Source of the DNA: JANNHK01 sp034408875
GTDB taxonomy: Bacteria > Actinomycetota > Acidimicrobiia > IMCC26256 > PALSA-610
Direction: 5' to 3'
NCBI GenBank assembly: GCA_034408875.1
Contig: JAWXCJ010000391.1
Span: 1-13,047 of the forward strand
Length of the DNA stretch: 13,047 nt
Shown here: in pieces, positions 7,436 through 13,047 of the stretch
Layout: each line of letters starts with the position of its first letter
Position numbering within the stretch: position 1 is the first letter of the stretch
The notes under the pieces: generated by a model
Database searches by the model: none
The model's input: only the letters and a program-made list of their open reading frames with translations
Told to the model about the DNA's origin: nothing
Program-made: the position numbers and the translations under genes

Positions 7436-8035
7436 ATGATCGTCGTTGTTGCAGCACTCAAGGGCGGGGTCGGCAAGACGACGACGTCCGTCTATCTCAC
7501 CGCGGTCGCGGCCAACAGTCGCCGCCCGGCGACACTCATCGACGCCGACCCACAGGCCAGCGCGGCCGACTGGATCGAAACCGCCGAAGACGAGAACTTC
7601 GAACACGTCACGCTCGTCGAGGCGCCGACCGACCGGTTGTTGGTGAAGACCCTCGACCGCGTCGACGCCGACGACGTTGCGATCGTCGACACGCCGCCGG
7701 GGAACGAACGGCTCGTCGCGAAAGCGTTCGACCGCGCCGACGCGGTGATCATCCCGACCCGCATCGGCGGCGTCGAGACGACGCGCGTCGAAGCGATCCT
7801 CGACATGGTCCCGTCGAAACTGCCCGTCGGCCTCGTGATCTGCTCGGCGCGCACGTACACGCGCGACTACCAGGACACGGTCGCGGCGTGGACCGAAGCC
7901 GGTGTCTCGGTGTGGGGTTCGGTGCCGGAGCGCGTTTCGATCGCGACCGGACCCGAAGGCTGGCTCTCGGCCGACGGCCTCGAGTCGTACCGCAGTGTCT
8001 GGCGCCGCACCCTGCGCGCCGTCCGCGAAAACTGA
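7436..8035 (+). CDS. Orphan ParA/MinD-type P-loop ATPase
   Basis: Small deviant-Walker ATPase of 199 aa. KGGVGKTT (residues 9-16) has both the signature lysine (K9) and the P-loop lysine (K14). The A' motif is LIDADPQAS (D36, D38) and Walker B is VAIVDTPPG (D85). These ATPases dimerise on ATP and position DNA, protein complexes or microcompartments, typically with a ParB-like partner. There is no N-terminal helix-turn-helix domain, so it belongs to the short ParA class. No ParB, parS cluster or cargo gene is visible: the neighbours are a P450 and reductase remnant on the left and an efflux permease converging from the right, 15 bp away. The cargo is unknown. It could be a remnant of an integrated plasmid or a standalone positioning factor. 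Confidence 0.88.
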   Translation: MIVVVAALKGGVGKTTTSVYLTAVAANSRRPATLIDADPQASAADWIETAEDENFEHVTLVEAPTDRLLVKTLDRVDADDVAIVDTPPGNERLVAKAFDRADAVIIPTRIGGVETTRVEAILDMVPSKLPVGLVICSARTYTRDYQDTVAAWTEAGVSVWGSVPERVSIATGPEGWLSADGLESYRSVWRRTLRAVREN

Positions 8036-8050
8036 ACGGCGGAACGTTCG

Positions 8051-9271
8051 TCAGGTACCGGACCGCAACGCGTCGACGGGCTCCATACGCGCCGCCCGGA
8101 CCGACGGATACGCGCCCGAAACGAACCCGATCGCAGCTCCGACGAGCGGCGCGGCCAAGGGCACGAATGGATCGAGCACCGGTGTCCACGACTCCCGCGC
8201 CGCGACCGCGACGACGACCAACGTACCGATGCTCGCGCCCAGGACACCGCCGATGGCTCCCATCGTTGCGCTCTCGAGCAGGAACTGCTCGGCGATGTGC
8301 CGGCGTGACGCACCGAGCGCGCGCCGCAGCCCGATTTCACCGGTCCGTTCCATTACGGAAACGAGCGTCACGTTCGCGATTCCGATCGCGCCGACGACCA
8401 GGGCGACGCCACCCAGCAAGATGAACATCAGGTTCAAGTCGTTCTGCACTGCTTCTCGCACCCGCTTGGGCTCAGGGGGTACGGCCACTCGAAGCGCACG
8501 GGGATTGTCGGGCTTCAGTGCGTTGGGAACCTGCGTGCTGATGAGCGTCGTCGCGCCGATGCGAGTTTCGATCACGACGCGCTCCGGACTCGCGAGGCGA
8601 AACGTTGCCGCCGCGGTTCCTTCGGGGATGATCACAGACCCGAGCAGGTCGGGCTGGCGCGCGACACCGTCGAGAATGCCGATCACGAGGTAGATGTCGT
8701 CGCCGATGGTGATCGCCGGCATCTGCTCGACACCGTCGATCCCGAGTCGAAGTGCCGCCGACGGTCCGAGCACCGCCACCCGATCCCCACGCTCGGAGTG
8801 GGCTTCGTCGAAGAGCCGTCCGTTGCGCAGATCGGCACGCACGGCCGCGAACGCACCGGGAGAGGCCGCCGCGACCGACAGATTGAACGATGTCTGGCGG
8901 CGAGGATCGCTTACTCGCGACGTACGCACGAGTGCGTCGCCGACGTTGATCGTGGTGAGCGTGCCTGCCGCCACGACGCCGTTGAGTCGCTCCATGCGTT
9001 GTTCTGCATCCCACGGCAAGGCGGTCGGAGCGCCGCCCGGCGACGGCGGTTTCGACGTCACAACGATCTCGGTCGCGGCGAGTTCATCGAAGCGGCCGAC
9101 GATCCGGTTGCCCGCGGTGCGGGAGAGGCCGATCGTCGCGACGAGCGCGGCGATCCCGACGACCGTTCCGAGGACGGTGAGCGCGGTGCGTACCGGACGT
9201 GCGAAGAGTCCGCCCACTGATTCGTCGAAGAGGTCTCGCGACGCCAAGCGAGAAGGAGCGGTCAGATCCAT
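8051..9271 (-). CDS. MacB/FtsX-type ABC transporter permease
   Basis: Membrane subunit (406 aa) of a MacAB-like mechanotransmission ABC system. One transmembrane helix near the N-terminus (about 27-49, ARPVRTALTVLGTVVGIAAL) leads into a large extracytoplasmic MacB_PCD-type domain (about 50-275). Three C-terminal helices follow at about 282-304, 335-358 and 369-389, with the FtsX hallmark RTGEIGLRRALGASRRHI between the first two and the typical ending ARMEPVDALRSGT. The start ATG 9271 has AAGGAG 6 bp upstream and overlaps the ATPase stop by 10 bp; the longer upstream frame is only antisense or overlap sequence. It is the third gene of the operon adaptor-ATPase-permease. It likely moves a peptide, lipid or drug across or out of the membrane; the substrate is not deducible. 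Confidence 0.93.
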   Translation of the reverse strand: MDLTAPSRLASRDLFDESVGGLFARPVRTALTVLGTVVGIAALVATIGLSRTAGNRIVGRFDELAATEIVVTSKPPSPGGAPTALPWDAEQRMERLNGVVAAGTLTTINVGDALVRTSRVSDPRRQTSFNLSVAAASPGAFAAVRADLRNGRLFDEAHSERGDRVAVLGPSAALRLGIDGVEQMPAITIGDDIYLVIGILDGVARQPDLLGSVIIPEGTAAATFRLASPERVVIETRIGATTLISTQVPNALKPDNPRALRVAVPPEPKRVREAVQNDLNLMFILLGGVALVVGAIGIANVTLVSVMERTGEIGLRRALGASRRHIAEQFLLESATMGAIGGVLGASIGTLVVVAVAARESWTPVLDPFVPLAAPLVGAAIGFVSGAYPSVRAARMEPVDALRSGT

Positions 9272-9960
9272 GCCGACTCCTTGAGTGAGCCGTCGACCAT
9301 CTGCACCTGACGGCTCGCACGCTTCGCAACATCGCGTTCGTGTGTGATCATGACGATTGTTCGGCCGCGTTCGTTGAGGGCGGCGAAGAGGTCGAGGATG
9401 GCGTGCGTCGTCGTCGAGTCGAGATTGCCCGTCGGTTCGTCGCAAAGCAGCAATCGCGGTGACCGGGTCAGGGCGCGGGCGATCGCGACTCGTTGCCTCT
9501 CGCCGCCCGAGAGACGCGTCGGAAGGAACTCGGCCCGGTTCGCGAGCCCGACTTCGTCGAGCGCGGCGGCGGCGCGCTCGCGCCGGCCTCGTCGCGTCTG
9601 CTTCCGGTATATCTCCGAGATCATCACGTTCTCGATAACAGAGCGGCTCTCGATGAGATGGAACGACTGGAACACGAACCCGAGGGCCCGACAGCGGAGT
9701 CCGGCCCGCTGACGATCACTCAGGGCGGCGACGTCGATCCCGTCGAACCGGTAGGTCCCGGCGGTCGGTGTGTCGAGACATCCGAGGATCGAGAGCAGGG
9801 TCGACTTGCCGGACCCCGACGCGCCGACGATCGCGAGCCAATCGCGCTCCTGCACCGACAGGTTGACGCCTACCAGCGCGTGTACCGGCGGCTCGGTGCC
9901 GAACGTGCGGCCGAGCCCCGATACCTCGACCAGCGGCGGCGCGGCCGCGTCAGGCTCCAC
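9262..9960 (-). CDS. MacB/LolD-type ABC transporter ATP-binding protein
   Basis: Cytoplasmic ATPase subunit (232 aa) that powers the downstream FtsX-type permease. All motifs are intact: Walker A GASGSGKST (46-54), Q-loop Gln98 in FVFQSFHLI, signature LSGGERQ (150-156), Walker B LLLCDEPTGNLD (D174, E175) and H-loop His207 in MITHE. The DEPTGNLDS segment and length are typical of the MacB/LolD/FtsE clade rather than of importers. The start is a GTG at 9960 that overlaps the adaptor's stop by 11 bp, so the three genes should be translationally coupled. Confidence 0.95.
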   Translation of the reverse strand: MEPDAAAPPLVEVSGLGRTFGTEPPVHALVGVNLSVQERDWLAIVGASGSGKSTLLSILGCLDTPTAGTYRFDGIDVAALSDRQRAGLRCRALGFVFQSFHLIESRSVIENVMISEIYRKQTRRGRRERAAAALDEVGLANRAEFLPTRLSGGERQRVAIARALTRSPRLLLCDEPTGNLDSTTTHAILDLFAALNERGRTIVMITHERDVAKRASRQVQMVDGSLKESAWI

Positions 9961-11620
9961 TGGTGCTCGGTCCCTGGTCGCCGGGCGCGCGCTGGTCGAT
10001 TCCGACGACCACGAGATCGCCGGCGCGCAGCGCGCCGGCGGTCGGCGTCACTTCGACGAAACCGTCGGCCGACAGGCCGGGCTTCACCGTCACGAACTCG
10101 AGCGTTCCGTTACTGTCGCGCTGGACCCGCGACGACCCGTCGGGTGCGAGCGACACGGCGCTGATCGGGACCGCCAGCACCGCCCCACCCGTCGACTCCA
10201 CCGGCACGGACAGGCGTACGGACGCACCGACGATATTGGGTGGCGATCCGTCGACAAGGATCTCGAAGTAGATGTGGAAGCCGTCGACGCCGTTCGTGCC
10301 GGGCGTCTCCGCGACCCGGGTGACCACGCCCGTCGCTTCGATGCCGAGATCAGGCTCGTCAATGGTGACCGGCATCCCAGCCGTGACGAGCGGCGCGTCC
10401 GCGAGCGGGAGAGAGCCGTCGATCGCGACGATCGCGTCCGTGACGCTCATCACCGCGCCCGTCAGCTCGGTCCCGATCCCCGCGGTGACCTCTGCGACCC
10501 GCACCGGCGCGGCGCGCACGAAAACAACTTCGTCCGCCGGTACCTGCACGCCGGCCCTCCGGCGCACGAGATCGAGATCGATGCTCGTGACGCTCTCCAC
10601 CGTGCGGCGGGCATCGACCGCTCCGGTCGCGTTCGCTCGCACGATCTCCGCAGCGCGCAGTGCGGCGTCCGCACTCGCGACCTCGGACGTGGCGGTGACC
10701 GCCGTGGCATACGCCTCGGCGACGAGCTGGCGCCCGGCAATGTGCGTCGAGGTAGCTTGCGCCTGGGCTGTCGCCATTTCGGCGCGCGCAACGGCGATTT
10801 CACCGGCCGTGGGTGTGGCGTCGGGCGGGGGTGCGAGCAAGGCGTCGAGTGCCGCTTTTCTGGTTGCGACTTCGCTCGCCGCGGCTTCGTCGTCGGCTCG
10901 GGCCTGCGCGTCGGCGGCTTGCAGACCGGCCGCGCCGGCCGCGGCGGTGGCCGTCGCACTCGACTCGGTAGCGCGCGCGGCGGCGAGCGCGGCGTCGGCC
11001 GAAGCAACACCGTCGTCCGCACCCAAGACTTCCGTGCGCGCGGTCGCCAGCTCGGCTTCGAGGGCGCGAATCGCCGCGAGCTGTTCGTCCGTCGTCACGA
11101 AGGGAGCGAAGCCGGCCGCTTCGTACCACGATCGGATGGCGGCTTCCGTACGACTCGTGAATCGGCCGTCGACCGCGCCCGGATCGAACCCGAGGCGCTG
11201 CAGCGCCTCTTGCAGTTGACGGACGTCGTCGCCCTCCAGGCCCGGACCCAGGTCGCGAAACATGGGCTGACCACCCTGAAGCAGGAAGACCGGACGGCCC
11301 GATGCCGTGAGGACGACATCGCCTTCGTTGACTTCGGTGCCCGCGACGGGAATCGACGACACGACCCCGGGTCCGGACTTGAGCGCGGCGGGGAGCAAGG
11401 TCAGTTGTTGCGGCGTTCCGAAACGGGCGGTGCCCCGCGTGACGACCTCACTCGCGACCACTCGCTCCTCGGCGGGCACGAGAATCGGCGAGGCGTCAGG
11501 TTCGGCCGTGCGGGCTGCCTCTTCGGCGGGAGATCGGATGTGTGATGCCGCGATCCACCCGCCGGCCGACGCGACCACGACCGTCGCGACGAGAACCACG
11601 ACCGCGTTGCGGCGCTTCAT
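9950..11620 (-). CDS. Membrane-anchored HlyD/MacA-like efflux adaptor with peptidoglycan-binding domain
   Basis: First gene of the efflux operon (556 aa). MKRRNAVVV plus a hydrophobic stretch (about 6-25) forms an uncleaved anchor or signal. A peptidoglycan-binding type 1 domain lies at about 128-170 (VRQLQEALQRLGFDPGAVDG then RTEAAIRSWYEAAGF). An Ala-rich segment with heptad character (about 180-350) follows, as in the coiled-coil hairpin of HlyD/MacA adaptors, then a beta-rich C-terminal region (about 365-550) like their barrel and membrane-proximal domains. Gram-positive versions of this adaptor, with a wall-binding module, accompany MacB-like ATPase and permease pairs. ATG 11620 starts a clean signal sequence; the longer upstream frame crosses the promoter region. 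The ribosome-binding site is weak. Confidence 0.88.
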   Translation of the reverse strand: MKRRNAVVVLVATVVVASAGGWIAASHIRSPAEEAARTAEPDASPILVPAEERVVASEVVTRGTARFGTPQQLTLLPAALKSGPGVVSSIPVAGTEVNEGDVVLTASGRPVFLLQGGQPMFRDLGPGLEGDDVRQLQEALQRLGFDPGAVDGRFTSRTEAAIRSWYEAAGFAPFVTTDEQLAAIRALEAELATARTEVLGADDGVASADAALAAARATESSATATAAAGAAGLQAADAQARADDEAAASEVATRKAALDALLAPPPDATPTAGEIAVARAEMATAQAQATSTHIAGRQLVAEAYATAVTATSEVASADAALRAAEIVRANATGAVDARRTVESVTSIDLDLVRRRAGVQVPADEVVFVRAAPVRVAEVTAGIGTELTGAVMSVTDAIVAIDGSLPLADAPLVTAGMPVTIDEPDLGIEATGVVTRVAETPGTNGVDGFHIYFEILVDGSPPNIVGASVRLSVPVESTGGAVLAVPISAVSLAPDGSSRVQRDSNGTLEFVTVKPGLSADGFVEVTPTAGALRAGDLVVVGIDQRAPGDQGPSTSGA

Positions 11621-11670
11621 CGGTTCTCGGAGCGTTCGGGGTGCGTAGCCACACACGTACCCTGGCGTTC

Positions 11671-11732
11671 CGGGCTGAAGGCCAACTGAACCCGGGCTGA
11701 CTCTGGGAGGGTTCAGCTGCGCTTCAGCCGCG
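11671..11732. promoter_or_regulatory. Symmetric array of 11-bp repeats between divergent genes (OmpR/PhoB-type response-regulator site candidate)
   Basis: CTGAA, CTGAA and CTGAC begin at 11675, 11686 and 11697, exactly 11 bp apart. On the other side, TTCAG begins at 11712 and 11723, again 11 bp apart. The two sets face each other about one centre (11701). GGCTGAAG (11673-11680) pairs with CTTCAGCC (11722-11729), and CTGAACCC (11686-11693) pairs with GGGTTCAG (11709-11716). Units such as GTTCAGCTGCG resemble the 11-nt direct-repeat units bound by actinobacterial PhoP-like regulators, which have a GTTCA core. TACGTG at 11659-11654 on the minus strand is a possible -10 element for the efflux operon, with the array at its -35 position. 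No regulator gene lies in the window. Confidence 0.65.
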
Positions 11733-11749
11733 TGGGGTCTTATGGATGC

Positions 11750-12613
11750 GTGTCCGCGTACAAACTCCGACTCACCCTTCCACTGCTCGCGGTTGCCATC
11801 ACCGCGTGCGGCGGTTCCGGGTCGTCCGGCGAGTCGGGTACTTCGCAATCGCAATACGGTCCCGAGGAGTTTGGACTCACGGCCGAAGAACTTTCGGCTC
11901 GCGTGGAGCAGGTCGAAGGTGCGATTGCAACGTGCATGACCGAGGCCGGTTTCGAATACGTGCCAGTCGACTTCGTCACGATCAAGGCGGCAATGGACAG
12001 CGACAAGTCGGTACCCGGCCTGTCTGACGAGGAATTCATCGCGCAGTACGGATACGGATTCTCGACCCAGTTCGACAGACCGATCCGCGAGAACGGCCTC
12101 GGAGAACAGAATGTCCGCATCTTCGACGGCCTCGGTGCGTCCGACCAGGTCGCGTACAACCGGGCCCTCTACGGTGAGGATCCCAGCCAGACGGTTGCGG
12201 TCGCGCTGGAAAACGAAGACTTCTCACTCGCGGGAGGATGCACACAGTCCGCGGCTGCAAAGCACTTCACGCAGCAGGAACTGACGTCGACGTACGTGAA
12301 CCCGGCCGATGCGCTGATTCTTCAGGACGCGCGCATGGTCAAGGCAGTTTCCGCGTGGTCTGACTGTATGCGTGACGGCGGCTACGACTACGCCAATCCG
12401 GACGACGCCGAGAACTACTTTCTGGAGCAGTTCGACGCGATCACGCAGGGCCAGGAGCCGACCACGCTGACGGGAGGCGCGCTCGACGCGCTCACTCAGT
12501 TGCAGGGCGAGGAACGCGCGGTCGCCAAACTGGCCACCGATTGCGAAGACGAGATCATCGGACCGGTCGAGGAGCAGGTCGAGTCCGAGATATACGGCTC
12601 GCCGCAGAACTGA
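11750..12613 (+). CDS. Hypothetical lipoprotein with duplicated CMxxxGxxY motif
   Basis: I do not recognise a named family. The protein (287 aa from GTG 11750) has a lipoprotein signal ending ITAC, with the acylated Cys at 20, followed by a Gly/Ser-rich linker, so it should sit on the outer face of the membrane. Four more cysteines lie at 62, 164, 206 and 265. Two share a motif: CMTEAGFEY (62-70) and CMRDGGYDY (206-214). A second Cys follows each (GGC at 164, TDC at 265), which suggests two related modules, each perhaps closed by a disulfide. The mature part is acidic. GTG 11732 is an alternative start, but it falls on the edge of the repeat array and lengthens the signal. The gene is divergent from the efflux operon and shares its regulatory region, so a linked envelope role is plausible but unproven. 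Confidence 0.82.
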   Translation: MSAYKLRLTLPLLAVAITACGGSGSSGESGTSQSQYGPEEFGLTAEELSARVEQVEGAIATCMTEAGFEYVPVDFVTIKAAMDSDKSVPGLSDEEFIAQYGYGFSTQFDRPIRENGLGEQNVRIFDGLGASDQVAYNRALYGEDPSQTVAVALENEDFSLAGGCTQSAAAKHFTQQELTSTYVNPADALILQDARMVKAVSAWSDCMRDGGYDYANPDDAENYFLEQFDAITQGQEPTTLTGGALDALTQLQGEERAVAKLATDCEDEIIGPVEEQVESEIYGSPQN

Positions 12614-13047
12614 CGGCGTCCGCGGACGCGTCGGCGCTGCCGAAGTGGGTGTCGAGCACCCACGCGCGCTTGAGATAGAGGTGCACGTCGACTTCCCACG
12701 TGAAACCCATGCCGCCGTGCACCTGGGTCGCGGCCTTGCCGTTCGCGATCGCCGCTTCGCCCGCGACGACCTTGGCTCCCGCGATCGAACGGTCGACATT
12801 CCCGAAGTCGGGAACGTCGAGATGTGCGCCGGCCGCGTACACGGCGGCGCGTGCGACTTCGGTGCGCGTGAGCATGTCGGCGAGGATGTGCTTCACCGCC
12901 TGGAACGAACCGATCGGCCGGTCGAACTGCTCGCGCTCCTGCGCGTAGGCGACCGACATCTCGGTACACCGATCGGCCAGTCCCAGCTGGAACGCCGCCG
13001 TGAGCACCGCCCCCGCCCGTGCGTCGAAAGAGGTACCTCCATTGGCC
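12555..13047 (-). CDS. Acyl-CoA dehydrogenase, C-terminal part (runs off the right edge)
   Basis: C-terminal helical domain of a FadE-type flavin acyl-CoA dehydrogenase, which oxidises an acyl-CoA at the alpha-beta bond during fatty acid, steroid side-chain or amino acid catabolism. The frame is open to base 13046, so the N-terminal half lies outside. Visible landmarks are LGLADRCTEMSVAYAQEREQ, FDRPIGSFQAVKHILADM (FAD and dimer contact region) and QVHGGMGFTWEVDVHLYLKR, followed by AWVLDTHFGS, the usual end of this family. The frame continues about 20 residues further (from SADAV through Arg/Pro-rich sequence) to a TGA at 12555, overlapping the lipoprotein gene by 59 bp. That tail looks non-homologous. 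A GTG at 13007 is internal to the domain and not a start. Confidence 0.93.
   Translation of the reverse strand, partial: ANGGTSFDARAGAVLTAAFQLGLADRCTEMSVAYAQEREQFDRPIGSFQAVKHILADMLTRTEVARAAVYAAGAHLDVPDFGNVDRSIAGAKVVAGEAAIANGKAATQVHGGMGFTWEVDVHLYLKRAWVLDTHFGSADASADAVSSAASRISRTRPAPRPVR

Noticed and set aside
8034..8049. Hairpin GAACG-GCGGAA-CGTTC between the ParA gene and the converging permease, as a terminator.
   Set aside because: The stem is only 5 bp with no T-tract, so it is too weak to call.
9272..9445. N-terminal extension of the permease frame beyond ATG 9271.
   Set aside because: It overlaps the ATPase gene and reads as Arg-rich non-homologous sequence. ATG 9271 has an AAGGAG and begins the family-like N-terminus.
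11621..11854. N-terminal extension of the efflux adaptor frame.
   Set aside because: It crosses the divergent regulatory region and the lipoprotein's start. ATG 11620 begins a proper signal anchor.

Overview
The window is a GC-rich stretch, dense with genes, from what looks like an actinobacterium. The clues are frequent GTG starts, very short or negative gene spacing, an F420H2-dependent (DUF385/Ddn-type) reductase remnant, a FadE-like acyl-CoA dehydrogenase, a bacterial P450, and ABC efflux parts typical of high-GC Gram-positives. Codon style and gene mix would suit Acidimicrobiia or a relative, but that placement is an inference. I see no rRNA, tRNA, CRISPR array, transposase or integrase. 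No stretch longer than about 130 bases lacks a gene.

Layout: (1) 98-1984 (+) is a fused permease-ATPase ABC exporter; a 17-bp repeat lies at its start, and its usual partner half may lie off the left edge. (2) 1997-4237 (+) is a xanthine dehydrogenase/aldehyde oxidase-type molybdopterin subunit, present without its FAD and iron-sulfur subunits. (3) 4221-4916 (-) is a TetR regulator with a 19-bp palindrome just upstream of its start. (4) Divergent from it, 4989-5942 (+) encodes a lipid-anchored alpha/beta hydrolase that overlaps a cytochrome P450 (5939-7156, +) by ATGA; the two form an operon probably controlled by the TetR protein. (5) 7143-7391 (-) is a DUF385 reductase remnant cut at both ends, next to an orphan ParA-type ATPase (7436-8035, +) with a possible leaderless promoter. 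(6) 8051-11620 (-) is a three-gene MacAB-like efflux operon: a peptidoglycan-binding membrane adaptor, an ATPase and an FtsX/MacB permease, with overlapping genes. (7) Divergent from it, 11750-12613 (+) is an unrecognised lipoprotein with a duplicated Cys-Met motif. (8) 12555-13047 (-) is the C-terminal part of an acyl-CoA dehydrogenase that runs off the right edge.

The most interesting regulatory structure is between the efflux operon and the lipoprotein (about 11671-11732). Five copies of a (T/G)TCAG core lie at 11-bp steps, three facing one way and two the other, around a single centre. This is the geometry of an OmpR/PhoB-family response-regulator site and suggests that the efflux pump and the lipoprotein are one envelope-stress or export unit. 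The second self-contained unit is the TetR / surface hydrolase / P450 module, which could clean up or catabolise an ester-containing compound; its substrate cannot be read from the sequence.
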